Assembly: GCA_020796225.1 (NCBI GenBank)
Contig: CM036775.1
Location: 12,716,171 to 12,780,170, forward strand
From: Arion vulgaris
Taxonomy: Eukaryota; Mollusca; Gastropoda; Stylommatophora; Arionidae
Direction of reading: 5' to 3'
DNA: 64,000 nt
Shown: positions 39,267 through 50,539 of the stretch, in pieces
Layout of the letters: the number at the start of each line of letters is the position of its first letter
Position numbering within the stretch: the stretch's first letter is position 1
Translations under genes and position numbers: made by a program
The notes under the pieces: generated by a model
Database searches by the model: none
Told to the model about the DNA's origin: nothing
The model's input: only the letters and a program-made list of their open reading frames with translations

Positions 39267-39522
39267 TTCTTCTTTGAAAGCTCGACATCGACCCCTTGTT
39301 AACCACACTCTTTGTGATTTGTATCTGATCTGAGCCTAAGCACGATTGTACGTTGTGTCAGTTATGCGCCTACAAGTAGGTCAGCACATCCGATTTCTTC
39401 GACGCGTTTTATTTACTAGGGTAGCTTCCCTAAGCCCCCACCTCCGTCGCCTCTTACGACATGCCTTGTAGGTCAGTGTTACTATTCGTTGCTCCCCTTG
39501 TGGATCCCGGCAACACACGGGC
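39267..39522 (-). repeat. SINE A, full length, with target duplication
   Basis: GGCAAAAAAGAGAAC flanks the 256-bp element (39251-39266 with one extra A, and 39523-39537). This fixes the family A ends: CCGCCCGTGTGTTGCCGGGA in sense at 39522 and TTCAAAGAAGAA at the tail. Confidence 0.9.
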
Positions 39523-39669
39523 GGCAAAAAAGAGAACAAATAATATCTCCAACGACATGGCAACCCTTTCACTTTATTTCAGTTCGCCCGACTGACATTC
39601 TCACACATTGAACAAGTCCAAATATGCTCCATCCTCCAGTACAGAAGCTACGTCAATGTTCCCCAGCGC

Positions 39670-39925
39670 CCAAGTGGTTACCGGGGCCCAAATTTGGGGT
39701 GTAAAGATTAGAACCAATGTTACCTGCCACGTATGTCGTAAGAGGCGAGTAAGGAGGTTTGGCTGAAATCGGATGCATGTGTCCTAAACGTGTAGAAGTC
39801 TATGCGTTTAGGGGCCTACCAAACCAATGTACAACGAATACACGTTCTTGGCAAATATCAAACATATCACAAAGAGTGATTAAATATGGTCGTAAAGAAC
39901 GAACGCAAAGAAGAAAGAGAAGGAC
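39670..39925 (+). repeat. SINE B copy
   Basis: CCCAAGTGGTTACCGGGGCC through the GTCGTAAGAGGCGAGTAAGG core to AACGCAAAGAAGAAAG. Full length. No clear target duplication. Confidence 0.85.
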
Positions 39926-40009
39926 AAGGAATAGAATTTACAGGAAATTTATTGCATTAACCTTCGGTATGGTGACCCTGAAAATTGATTGATTGCGCAG
40001 GAAATGTTA

Positions 40010-40590
40010 AAATATAAATTTTGATTGCACAGGAAATGTTAAAAAAGAAATTTTATGATACGAATTGGCAAAACAACATCAGCTTTTAAAAGTCTAAATA
40101 AAATATGGAACTGCAAGTTATATAGTATTAAAACTAAATTACGAATTTTTAATTCCAATGTTGTATCAATCCTAACATATGCCGGCGAGAGTTGGAAAAT
40201 GACTAAAGATATAGAAAGCAAGTTGAATGCATTTGAAAATAGATGTCTGCGAAAAATAATGAATATAAAAGGGAATGAATTCAGGAGAAGTGAAGAAATC
40301 AGAGATATGTCTGGTCAACCACTAGTGACAACTGTTATAAGAAGGAAAAGATGGAGATATGTTGGACACACATTGAGAAGAAATGATCAAAGAATATCAA
40401 AGCAGGCATTGAAGTGGAATGCAACTGGTTCAAGAAAGAGAGGACGACCTAGGCAGACCCTGAAACGAACTTTGCTGAGAGAGGCAAGACATATCTGTTT
40501 CGGTTCCATTGAGGAGATCGAGCGAGTTGCCCAGGATAGAGCGGTATGGAGAAATTGCTTGCATGCTCTATCTAACGTATAACGGTGCGA
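40010..40590 (+). mobile_element. LINE ORF2 C-terminal domain, open for 175 codons
   Basis: One uninterrupted frame (40055-40582) encodes LINE tail motifs: [52 protein letters not shown] and [20 protein letters not shown]. It ends WRNCLHALSNV. A TTA-repeat follows at 40595. 5'-truncated, without RT domain. It is one of the best preserved LINE copies in the window. Confidence 0.85.
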
Positions 40591-40629
40591 TAGGAAGTAT
40601 TATTATTATTATGGTGACGGCATACATTA

Positions 40630-41530
40630 ATGATGATAACCTTGTTACGTAACACTCACAAATATAACACGCGAGATAATAAGTACTTAGTACACATGAC
40701 TACACTGCCATGTCTAATTAATAATTTGTCAAAGGCATGCGACCTCTTTTCTCTGACAATAAGTGTCTCCAAAACAGTTGTATTATGTCAGGGAGGTAAG
40801 ACATCAAATATCACTTTAAATGGCAACCATCTAACACCAGTGCAAAAATTCTGCTATCTTGGGTCCACGGTCACTGCCAGCCTTTCTCTTTATGAAGAAA
40901 TCAACGCTCGTATAGGGAGTGCGGCTACTACATTCGGCATACTATCAAAGCGAGCGTGGGACAACAAAAATTGACATTGCAGACGAAGACTCAAATATAT
41001 CGAGCCTGTGTAATTAGTTCTTTACTATATGGCTCAGAAACATGGACAGCCTACTCAAGACACGAGAGGAGACTTAACATCTTTCACCTTCGATGTCTCC
41101 GCAAGATTATGAACATTAGGTGGTACAACAAGATAACCAACTCTGAAGTACTACAACGTGCAAATCTGCCTTCCATCATGGGCATGCTCAGCAGTAGACG
41201 ACTAAGATGGTTGGGACATGTGAGAAGAATGGAAACTTATCGCATACCACAACAAATGTTGTTCTGTGAACTTTCGGAGGAAGAGGCACCAGGGCAGACC
41301 ACTGCTCAGATATAAAGATGTCTGCAAAACCTCAATGAAAAACTTTTCTATAGATCCCAGCACATGGGAGGGACTAGCTGATGACAGAGTTGTGTGGAAA
41401 GCCAAATTACGAAAGGGCGCAGAGTCTTTTGAGAAGAGACTTATGTACGAGCTGAACGACAAGAGAGAAAAGTGAAAACTCAGAAGTTGTCACAGTAAAA
41501 CACTTACCAATTGACCGTCTGTAAAGATGA
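40630..41530 (+). mobile_element. LINE ORF2 C-terminal domain, second family
   Basis: Frames give LTISVSKTVVLCQGGKTSNI, GSTVTASLSLYEEINARIGS, VISSLLYGSETWTAYSRHER, RRLRWLGHVRRMETYRI and STWEGLADDRVVWKAKLRKG. Two frameshifts (about 40965 and 41275). Its 3' end, ...AAAGATGAAAAGGGCCATAT, matches the copy nested in the hAT element. Confidence 0.85.
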
Positions 41531-41559
41531 AAAGGGCCATATAGTACCCATAAAGTAAA

Positions 41560-43560
41560 TAATCCACAAGCAAAGAGGGTTTCCCAGAGGTATTAGGAAA
41601 GAAGGAGCGGAATCATAAGGCATGGATAACTCCAGAAACTCTCAAGGAAATAGAAGAAAGGAAAAAGAGGAAAGCAGATTTAAATAATAGCAAAACTAGA
41701 ACTGCCAAAGCCATAGCCCAGGAAAAGTACACAGAAGCTAGCAAGAAAGTGAAGAAACAAATAAAGTTAGATAAAAGACAATACGTAAAAGATCTAGCAA
41801 GAGAAGCAGAGGTAGCTGCAGGAAAAGGAAACCTTAGGGATCTTTACAACATCACTAGAAAGCTAGCAGGAAAATACAGACCATCAAATGGGTTGATCAA
41901 AAATAGTAGTGGGAAACTATCACTAATGTTAGAGACCAAATGGAAAGATGGATGGAATACTTCAAGGAACTCCTGAACAGACCAGCACCTGCAAAACCCC
42001 CAGATATCCAACCGGCAGAGATTGACTTGGACATCAACTGTGAGAAACCATCCAAGGAGGAGATTAGTAAAGACATTAAACATTAAAAGATGGGAAACGG
42101 CCGGTCAGATGGCATTCCAGTGGAGGCGGTTAAAGCCAACATAAACACATCCACAGAAATACTGTATAAATTATTTAGCAGAATCTGGGAGACCGAAGAA
42201 ATACCAGCAAACTGGAGAGAAGGATACCTGGTGAAGCTACCAAAGAAAGGGGACCTTCAGAAGTGTGAAAACTATAGGGGAATAATGCTGTTGTCAGTAC
42301 CTGGGAAAATACTAAGCAGAGTCATCCTGGAGAGATTGAGAGAGGCCATCGATATAAAGCTAAGAGATGAACAGGCAGGCTTCCGACCAAATAGATCCTG
42401 TGCTGACCAGATAGCCACATTACGTATAATAATAGAGCAAAGTATTGAATGGAAATCCCCACTTTATATCGGATTTGTTGATTATGAGAAGGCTTTTGAC
42501 AGTATTGATAAGGAAACCCTTTGGAAATTAATGAGGCATTATGGAATCCCACAGAAAATTATTAACCTAATAAAAGCAACATATACAGATATGAAATGTA
42601 GAGTTCTTCATGAAGGAAACTAACAGATACTTTTGGAATAGAAACAGGAGTGCGTCAGGGATGTCTTCTATCACCTTTGTTGTTCTTACTGACAATAGAC
42701 TGGATTATGAAGACCACAGTAACTAACACCAGAAATGGAATCCAATGGACTCTGACAGAGCAACTAGATGATCTGGACTTCGCTGATGATATAGCCCTTC
42801 TGTCACATACACGAAATCAGATGCAGGATAAGCTAAACACATTGAATCAAAGGTCCCAGCAACTAGGGCTGAACATTCATAAGGGAAAGACAAAGATATT
42901 GAGAATTAACCAAGCAAACGACAACTCGATCTCCCTGGAAATCCCTTCAAGAGGTAGAATCATACACATATTTGGGCAGCAACGTAGACAAAGAGGGTGG
43001 AACAGATAGAGATGTTAAAATAAGAATACAGAAGGCAAGAGGAGCTTTCATTGCACTGCGAAACATTTGGAAGTCCAAAGAAATCAAATCTAGAACAAAA
43101 ATTCGGATATTTAACTCTAATGTAAAAGCAGTTCTACTGTATGGGTCAGAAACATGGAGAACAACTAAAACAATAGCGCATAAATTGCAAACATTCATCA
43201 ACTGGTGTCTGCGCAGAATAGAGGAATAAGATGGTATGATAGGGTCACAAATGAGGAACTTATGGAGAGAACAAGACAGATTCCAGTGAACGAACAGGTT
43301 AAAAAGACGCTGGCGCTGGATAGGACACACTTTGCGAAAACCGAAGAGGAATATAACAAGAAGGGTCCTTGCCTGGAACCCGCAGGGACAGCGAAAGAAG
43401 GGAGGCCGAGAAATACATGGCGACGAGATTTGGAGGCGGAGATCAACAATATAAAGAAGAGCTGGATGGAGCTGCAGGAGATATCTAGAGATAGGAAGAC
43501 TTGGCATGAGTTGGTTGAGGGCCTATGCCCCAACCCGGGGTAAAAGGCAAAGAGAGAAGA
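41560..43560 (+). mobile_element. RTE-like LINE with reverse transcriptase domain
   Basis: The longest element. It includes a lysine-rich linker (41640-41990), RT motifs (LPKKGDLQKCENYRGIMLLS, DEQAGFRPNRSCADQIATLR, FVDYEKAFDSIDKETLWKLM), GVRQGCLLSPLLF and the catalytic LDFADDIALLS at about 42775-42805. It then runs through SNVDKEGG, YGSETWRTTK and [17 protein letters not shown] to a stop at 43541. Frame changes near 41990, 42085, 42620, 42960 and 43225 make it inactive. The endonuclease domain is missing. Confidence 0.9.
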
Positions 43561-43574
43561 GAGAAAGAGGGTTT

Positions 43575-44040
43575 CCAGCTATTCCAGTAGTGACTAAAAG
43601 ACAGATTATAAATTCAATCTTTATACCAACACTGTGCTACCAGAGCCAAACATGGGCACTGACAAAAGAACAAGAAAGGAAAATTACCACATGCGAAATG
43701 AGATGCCTGAGGAAAGCAGTAAATGAAACAAGAAGAGACCATATAAGAAATGAGGAAATTAGAAGAACAGTCGGAACAACACCTGCTATTAGATTTATTG
43801 AAAAATAGAGATTCAAATGGTTTGGCCACTTGGTCAGAATGAACCCGAATACACTAGTTGCAAGAGCGTACAACCTGAAAATGGAATCATCAAGAGGAAA
43901 GGGCAGACCAAGAAAAAGATGGGTTGATGGAGTTACAGACATCTTAAAACTCCACAATACCACACCATATCAAGCGACCGAGCGTGCATTATCTCGGAAA
44001 CCGATCATCAGTTAAACCTGCTACGCCTAGCGGCAAAAAA
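43575..44040 (+). mobile_element. LINE ORF2 C-terminal end
   Basis: [40 protein letters not shown], a stop, RFKWFGHLVRMNPNTLVARA and GKGRPRKRWVDGVTDILK. Same family as 24323-24830. Confidence 0.8.
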
Positions 44041-44089
44041 GCAGAGAAGGACAAAAGAAAGAAAGAAGAAAGAGGGTTTGGAAAACCTA

Positions 44090-44810
44090 ATCATGACGAC
44101 CAAGAAACATAGTGAAGACCAACATCTATATTTGAACACACAAAAAAAAAATAATGTCAACTGACAAAGCAAAAAGCTCACCTAACATCCAAGTAAACAA
44201 TGAAGAACTCCAATGTGTAGAGAGTTACGAATACTGGCTCAATAGTCAACAATAACGGCGACTGCTCCAAATAGATCTCAAGAAGATTAGCAATAGCAAT
44301 CAAGAAGTTAAACACTATGAAGAACATATGGCAAAGCACCAGCAAAATATTAAAATTAAAATATTGAGAACACGCATTTTTCCAGTGGCTACTTATGGTT
44401 GTGAATCATGGATCATTACACAAACAACAAGAACGAAAATCCAGTCCTTTGAAACTAAATGCTACAGAAAGATCCTACGAATACCATATACAGAAAAAAA
44501 GAACACTGATGTCCTGAAAGAACTGAATCTTAAAGAGAATTGACTGATCAAAATTAGATACTTTGGTCACATCAAGCGGATGGCCTGGAGAGAACAGTAT
44601 TACAGGGCAGGGTCCCAGGACGCAGGGGCAGACCAAGAATAAGATGGCTACAAGATATTAAAGAAACCATAAATATGCCCATCGACGAAGTGGGTGAACT
44701 AGCTGAGAGAGTGTGAATTTCAGATGCGCTGCAAAGAGAGCAACGTCCTATAAAGGATACGCACCTTGATGATGACCCATACAGTGGATAATAATCTCGA
44801 GCAGAATAAC
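44090..44810 (+). mobile_element. LINE ORF2 C-terminal end
   Basis: KILRTRIFPVATYGCESWII, KIQSFETKCYRKILRIPYTE and KIRYFGHIKRM, with preceding VESYEYWLNS. It ends about 200 bp upstream of the COX6A start codon. Confidence 0.75.
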
Positions 44811-45019
44811 AATCTTGACAGATTAGCAAAAGTTGTATTTCAGAATAAACTGCAGACAATTCAATAATTGTCTAACATAATTTATCATTTGTTTTCTTAA
44901 TGTTTTCATCTGGTACATCAACATTACGCAGCTTGTTTGTTCCGTATGCATTGTGTGCGTGCAAAAAAAAAAATTTGTAAATCATACTTTTTGACTATCT
45001 GTCCCCTAGTAAAGACAAA
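44811..45019 (+). promoter_or_regulatory. Putative COX6A promoter and 5' UTR region
   Basis: The only non-LINE sequence before the COX6A ATG. It holds a poly-A run at 44964-44973 and no clear TATA box at the usual distance. Position is the only evidence. Confidence 0.3.
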
Positions 45020-45116
45020 ATGGCGTCGAGACTAAGTCGATTGAACGTAGCTTTGCAAGTGTGTAAAAGGTTTTACTCTGCCCAGGCAGCCGAAGCACAC
45101 GGCGGCGGTCATGGAG
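45020..45116 (+). CDS. COX6A: COX6A exon 1, mitochondrial presequence
   Basis: The ATG at 45020 is in a good context (ACAAAATGG). It is followed by an Arg/Lys/Ser-rich amphipathic leader without acidic residues, as expected for mitochondrial import. The donor GTATGA follows CATGGAG. Phase 1 out. Confidence 0.85.
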
Positions 45117-48100
45117 GTATGAAATATATTTAGTACAAGAAACTACTTATAAATACTTATGATAAGTAGCCGAATATGTAAATTTATTTTAAGAACTTTT
45201 ATAACATTGTGATTGTTCTCTGTATATTATTATATATAAAATTGCTAATACTAATTCGGTCGGTCGACGAGTTTTAGAGGACACTGATGATTTGTCTGAA
45301 CAATCAAAGTCACGAATCAAAGACAAGTGAGTCAAATCTAACAGTAATTAATGGAATGCGCAAGGAAACAACTTTTTTTTCTTGTGTGACTTGAATACAA
45401 TTGTTAAATTACTAACTAATGTTAAACCAGAGTCGGGACATTTTTTTTTTAAAGCTGCCCCAAATCTGTGGGTCAAAAGAAAAATTACCCCCAAACGTCA
45501 ATAGTATAGACTATAGACAGACATTTGAGTACAGTACAGTGACAACAGTCTGTTTTAGTATAAACAAATTCAAAAATATGTAAAGTATAATTTAGTAATT
45601 GGTATGAATTTATTATTAAGAATTATGAATAACGTATGATACTCCTACGTACTTAACTAACTTACTTAGTGAAGTCCTACTCAACTCACCAGTCACCTGC
45701 TGCTTGTCATAATTTACTACGTAAACTTCTTCGAACGCTCCACATCGACCACATGTTAACATCTCTTTATTATTTGTATGTGATCTAAGCCTAAGAGCGG
45801 TTGTACGCTCTTTCAGTTATGTGCCTACAAGTAGGCCAGCACATCCGATTTCTGCAATGCTTTTTATTTACTAGGGTAGCTTCCCTCGGCCCGTACCTCA
45901 GTCACCTCTTACGCCTACGGCATGCCTTGTAGGTCGCAGTGTTACAATTATTTTCTCCCTTGAGGGTTCCAGCAACACACGGGCTACTAAGCACACTAAA
46001 GTTATAGACCTGCAGACAACAAAATTATTTTAAAAAAAGGTTGAAGGATGAATAGTTCAGAACATGCCCGAGTGGTTACCGGGGCCCAAATTTGGGCTGT
46101 AAAGAATAGAACAACTGTTACCTGCCACGCATACCGTCAGAGGCGACGAAGGAGGTTCGGCTGAAATTGGATGCATGTGTCCTAAACATGTAGAAGTCTG
46201 CGTTTAGGGGCCTACCAAACCAATCTGCAATGTATACACATTCTTGGCAAAGATCAAACATATCACGAGTGATTAAAATTGGTTGTAAATAACGAATGCA
46301 AAGAAGAAGAGGAGGAGTTCAGAACTTCACGCTGGTGCTGGATAAATAGTGCAGTTTCATATTTGTTCTTCATAATTTGTCCATATCTGGACTTCACCGT
46401 TTTTCTTGGACAGTCCTTCCAGACTAAACTAAATAAACTGCAGGTAATCGTGCACAATGCTAGTGTGCCCCAATCAATCAGAAAGTCTAACCAGGAACCA
46501 AAGGAACATGATTTTGTGTACCTGGGCTCAATTATCTCTGAAAACCTTTCACTGTAGACTGAAATCAACTGGAGCATTGCCAATGCAGAAACTATATTTT
46601 CGAAACTGACAAGGAAAGTCTGGGGAAATAAATTGAGCGTATTCTACTTCGAACGCTCCATATCGACCACTTATTAACCACTTGTGATTTGTATGTGATT
46701 GGAGTCTAAGAGCGATTGTAAATTATACCAGTTATGCGCCTACAAGTAGGCCAGCACATCCGATTTCTGCTATGTTTTTTATTTACTATTGTAGCTTCCC
46801 TAGGTCCTACATTAGTTGCCTCTTACGACATGCCTTGTAGGTAGCAGTGGTACTATTCTTTGCTCCGCTTTCTGGCCCCGGCACCACAAGGGCGTTCCTA
46901 TCAATCAAGTGCCGGTTGGCTTAGGCAATCATATCTCTCTACATCCATTTGTCTTTGGTATAATCCATCAACTCCATTGCCGAACCACGATTTCAAACTG
47001 TCTAGAATTTTGTCCTTAGTCTCCCTCTATCTATCTTCATCTGTATTTTGCCTGTTGTAACCAAATGTTCTATGCCCCTTCTAATTTTATGGCTGAAAAC
47101 CTTGATTGTCTGCTGCTTATTGATTGATTAGATTTCGATATGAATCTGTCTCTGACAAGATCTCTTCGTTGGTCTTTCTAGCTGTCCATGGAACTTTCAA
47201 CATTCTTCTAAGAAACCACACTTCTGTGCCTTCCAATGTTCTTACCCTTTGTCTGTACATTGTCCATAACTCGCTGCCATATGAAAGTATTGGTTCTATA
47301 TAGCATTGGATTACTCGTTTCCTCAACCCCACTGACAAGGATTTATTATATAGTATTCTTCCTATGACAGATGTATTTGTAATATTTCAGAGTCATACAA
47401 GACCTGGAGAAATGCTTTCTTCATACTCGGCGTGCCTGCTGTAGTGGCAGTATATTACAATGCGTATTATGTTATGCCACAACATCCAGAGAGACCAGAG
47501 TTTGTGCCCTACGCTCACCTTCACCTAAGAGGCCGGGTAAGAGTCTATTATAGATAACTTGTTACATATTATGTTAGCTTTTGGAACCAACATGTCATTA
47601 TAAAGCTAGATGCTAGTTGTTATGGCATATTGGGAACACAGTGTTAGGCTCATGTTTTTCTTTGGGGCGCACTATTGGGTGATGTGGTCAACATCACAAC
47701 TGACACCTTTGTGTTTGTAGGGTGCCAATTTGAGACTGGGTCGACGTGAACAGCGTAGTAACGAGATAGTCCTCATATAATTGAAGTCTGTTGTAATGTT
47801 TCATACATATCTATATTTTCCTTCAATAAGTACTTTGTTCCCTCTGAAATTATTTCTTTTGCTGCCTGTTTCACTAGTATGCCTCATTTCCCACATTATT
47901 GGGGATCTACTTCTTGCGACCAATTTTAATCACTCTTTGTGATATGTTTGATCTTTGCCAAGAACATGTATTCGTTGCACATTGGTTTGGTAGGCCCCTA
48001 AATGCATAGACTTCTACACGTTTAGGACATGTGCATCCGATTTCAGCCAAACCTCCTTAGTCGCCTCTCGTGACATGCGTGTCAGGTAACAGTGGTTCTA

Positions 48101-48682
48101 TTCTTTACACCCAAAATTTGGGCCCCCGGTAGCCACTTGGGCGATTTGGGGATATAAATTACAAGTACTTCTGAAGTCGGAGTAAGACTCGCCTGAATGA
48201 CGAGAGACACCGTTACGGAAAGCAAACCTTCACTGAAAAATTGGTTATCTGTGCCATAAATCTGCATAAGACTCATCTGAATGAGAGGCACTTAATAAAA
48301 GCAAGCCATCATGCAATAATCAGCCTGAATGCATAGTGGGAAAATTATATTTTTTAAAAAAATCTCTGTACCGCGATGAGATGTAGATATGTAACAGCAT
48401 GTTTTTACATTCCATCAGTTTTTTTTTTTTCTCATAGTTCTGTTATTTTTATATAGAAATACCCATAGATTTTTAAAATTTTTATCTGTAAATTTAAGTT
48501 ATCTTGTCTAATATTGATCTAAAAATTCTTATAGATGGACTTTTCTATACTTTTTTTATCTAGAAATTCCCATGGGGTGATGGCAATCACTCACTGTTTC
48601 TAATCCATACTACAATGCTATACCTGAAGGCTATGATGAGGGCTCAGAAGAGCTACACCCTGGCAAACACCACCACCACTAA
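45020..48682 (+). CDS. COX6A: Cytochrome c oxidase subunit 6A, mitochondrial (3 exons, one frameshift)
   Basis: Nuclear-encoded subunit of respiratory complex IV in the mitochondrial inner membrane. Exons 45020-45116, 47391-47536 and 48564-48682 join with matching phase. Exon 1 has a basic presequence (MASRLSRLNVALQVCKRFYS) followed by AHGGGHGG. Exon 2 encodes SYKTWRNAFFILGVPAV, one transmembrane segment, and then ERPEFVPYAHLHLR. Exon 3 starts KFPWGDGNHSLF, the family signature. After codon LF the frame breaks at 48600: a single missing base restores NPYYNAIPEGYDEGSEEL and a stop at 48680. The His-rich C-terminal tail is unusual. Length is about 121 residues, near the family norm. It keeps its introns, so it is not a retrocopy. 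A polyadenylation signal AATAAA lies at 48866-48871. Confidence 0.9.
45727..45986 (-). repeat. SINE A copy in COX6A intron 1
   Basis: Reversed family A, CTTCTTCGAACGCTCCACAT to CCAGCAACACACGGGC, with a 7-bp insertion in the core (TACGCCTACGGCATG). Confidence 0.85.
46066..46315 (+). repeat. SINE B copy in COX6A intron 1, with target duplication
   Basis: GCCCGAGTGGTTACCGGGGC to GCAAAGAAGAAGAGGAGG. AGTTCAGAAC lies at 46054-46063 and 46316-46325. Confidence 0.85.
46330..46640 (+). mobile_element. LINE ORF2 fragment
   Basis: Encodes EHDFVYLGSIISENLSL, then TEINWSIANAETIFSKLTRK VWGNKLS after one stop. It corresponds to the FCYLGSTVTASLSLYEEINA region of the element at 40630. Confidence 0.7.
46645..46893 (-). 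repeat. SINE A copy in COX6A intron 1
   Basis: Reversed family A from CTTCGAACGCTCCATATCGA to GGCCCCGGCACCACAAGGGC. It abuts the LINE fragment. Confidence 0.85.
47117..47345 (-). mobile_element. LINE ORF2 fragment, antisense, in COX6A intron 1
   Basis: The - strand encodes VGLRKRVIQCYIEPILSYGS ELWTMYRQ, FLRRMLKVPWTARKTNEEIL and SYRNLINQ. Same family as 21950-23515. It ends 46 bp before the exon 2 acceptor. Confidence 0.8.
47391..47536 (+). CDS. COX6A: COX6A exon 2, transmembrane segment
   Basis: The acceptor TAATATTTCAG precedes it and the donor GTAAGA follows. It encodes the conserved W-N--F-LG-P and the membrane helix, then PEFVPYAHLHLRGR. The codon split over the first intron is G|AG (Glu). 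Confidence 0.9.
47907..48145 (-). repeat. SINE B copy in COX6A intron 2
   Basis: Reversed family B. TTGGGGAT flanks it (47899-47906, 48146-48153), a short but exact duplication. The usual GAA tail is reduced to AAGAAG. Confidence 0.8.
48163..48345 (+). repeat. Interspersed repeat C, copy 2
   Basis: TACTTCTGAAGTCGGAGTAA and AACCTTCACTGAAAAATTGG match copy 1. Followed by a partial second unit (AGACTCATCTGAATGAGAGG). Confidence 0.6.
48564..48682 (+). CDS. COX6A: COX6A exon 3, with a one-base frameshift
   Basis: The acceptor TTTTTATCTAG precedes it. FPWGDGNHSLF is in frame with exon 2. From 48602 the conserved NPYYNAIP continues one frame away. The family has His before Asn-Pro here (LFHNP). 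The sequence CTAATCC lacks the one base that would give a His codon, so an assembly deletion is likely. The alternative is a truncated protein. Confidence 0.85.
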
Positions 48683-48865
48683 ACTGGAGACTCACTGTCC
48701 ATGGGGAAACAATTGTGACATTTTGTAGTGATGTCAGGTCTATGTTTAAATTGTGGTAGTTTCTTTTTGTGAAGTGTAGATTGCTTGAAGGTTAGAGACT
48801 TAAATATTTTGTTTACCAGAAAATAAGTTACATTTAGTGGTTCATGATGTATCTTGTCAGGGCAG

Positions 48866-48871
48866 AATAAA
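48866..48871 (+). promoter_or_regulatory. Polyadenylation signal of COX6A
   Basis: AATAAA lies 184 nt after the COX6A stop codon, followed by an A/T-rich stretch. No LINE or SINE intervenes before 48955, so this is the plausible 3' end of the transcript. Confidence 0.6.
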
Positions 48872-49046
48872 ATTATTTCAAAAATAAGAATCTCAGTTTT
48901 GTGTTGCAGTTTGAATTTTCATATTCTCTATATAACATTTAGAAGTCTTTGGGTTTTTATATCAAACGATAGAAGAAAACTAGTCACAACAGAGTTGAAG
49001 TGTCTATGCAAAATGCTGGGAGTATCAAGAAGAGTTAAATGAAGGC

Positions 49047-49275
49047 ACACCCGTGTGGTGCCGGGACCCGTAAGGCAAGCAAAAAATAACAACACTGCAA
49101 CCTACAAAGCATGCTGTAAGAGGCGACTGAGGTAGGGATCTAAAGAAGATCGCCGAAATCGGATGTGCTGGCCTATTTGTAGGTGCATAACTGACACAAC
49201 GTAGAGACGTTCTTATGCTCGGAACACATAAAATCACAGAGTGGTTAACAAGAGGTCGATATGGAGCATTGGAAG
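49047..49275 (+). repeat. SINE A copy
   Basis: CCCGTGTGGTGCCGGGACCC to ATATGGAGCATTGGAAGG. It lacks the middle CCTAGTAAATAAAAAGC block. Confidence 0.8.
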
Positions 49276-49496
49276 GTGATCACATTTTAAATTACCATAT
49301 TCTCTAACTTTCAGAATTCCTTTATGCTATCGGAGTCAAACCTGGCCGCTGACATCGAACGATAGAAGAAAACGAGTCACGACAAGAGTTGAAGTGTCTG
49401 CAAAATGCTGGGAGTATCAAGAAGAGGCCGGATTATAATCAAGAGATAGGGGAAAAGTGACACTTCAGTACAGAACTCTCATCTTATAGTAGTTTG

Positions 49497-49647
49497 GTTG
49501 AAATCGGATCGGTGTCCTAGACGTGTAGAAGTCTATGCGTTTAGGGACCTACCAAATCAATGTGAAACATATAGACGTTCTTGTCAAAGATCAAACATAT
49601 CACAAAGAGTGATTAAAATTGATCTTAAAGAACGAGCACAAAGAAGT
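49497..49647 (+). repeat. SINE B 3' part
   Basis: TTGAAATCGGATCGGTGTCC to GAGCACAAAGAAG. The 5' 100 bp including the core are missing. Confidence 0.8.
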
Positions 49648-49679
49648 AGTTAGTGTACATCTCCATATAGCTTGTCTTG

Positions 49680-49812
49680 GTATGGGGGTTGGCCATGTAT
49701 TTTATCTCTGATCAGTGTGTGTTGGACATTCTTGCAGTATGTGTGTCAGCTTGCTGGTGCCACCTCAGAAGGGCCTATTTTGTACTTGTTAAACAGATGG
49801 TATCTCAGTCTA
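49680..49812 (-). mobile_element. RNase H-LINE C-terminal fragment, antisense
   Basis: The - strand gives DRDTICLTSTK and VAPASxxTHTARMSNTH-like sequence, matching the pattern of 63565-63960 (TGHNR-R---Y-K-K). Weak and frameshifted. Confidence 0.45.
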
Positions 49813-50139
49813 TTGTGCCCTGTTCGTAGATATCAAGAAACAACAAATTAAATAGTTCAGACACATTAGCAGATTAGCAGCAGACAGTACTTCACAAAGA
49901 ACCATGTTACTCCGATACAATGCATACAAAAACAAAAGGTGGATCACAGAAATAACAGACAGTGAATTGCAATATGTATGAAGCGCACAAAAAAGCATGT
50001 TCTTGAAATTTCTTGTTCTGACGCTGTGTGGCAAAACAGGATTAGAGAAAAGTTAGAAAATCTGATCTTGAAAATTTGAGCCTCGTCTCAAACGGTTCAT
50101 TAATTTGTTCAAGTTGAAAGGGGATAGAATATGAGTTGA

Positions 50140-50530
50140 GAAGTGTCAGATAACAAGAAGGTAGACAAACTTGCTTAAAAAAGGAGCAGAATGTGAACAA
50201 ATAGATAATGAAATCACACAACTTTGAAAAAAAAAGAGCATGGACATTAGAAAAGAACCTACACCATCCAACGATGACTACCACACACTTGACCGACAAG
50301 GACAATCATCTTCAGACTCAGGATAGGTCATAACAGACTGAACAAACACCTACACAGGCTGCGATTGTCCCCAACCCCACTGGCTCCGCTGAACAAACCA
50401 CAGAACATGTCCTCCCAAGAAAGGAATATTGGCCCTACAACACTACATTCAAAATTACATGGCACTAGAGATGAGCTCCAGACAACAGTCGATTTCATCA
50501 TCAAAAAAGCGATCGCAAAGAAGTGTCACT
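50140..50530 (+). mobile_element. I/Jockey-type LINE C-terminus
   Basis: Same sequence as 37390-37800: GAACAAATAGATAATGAAATCAC, TTGACCGACAAGGACA and GGATAGGTCATAACAGACTG (RIGHNRL). It is shorter by deletion of the two zinc-knuckle segments. Confidence 0.8.
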
Positions 50531-50539
50531 AATTTCATT

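Larger units (their letters stand above)
48955..50060 (+). mobile_element. LINE ORF2 tail in three pieces
   Basis: 48960-49040, 49310-49440 and 49830-50060 carry ACGATAGAAGAAAACTAGTC, AATGCTGGGAGTATCAAGAA and ATCAAGAAACAACAAATTAA. They are the same element as 15110-15560, split by a SINE A and a SINE B. The first two pieces overlap in content, so two copies are involved. Confidence 0.7.
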
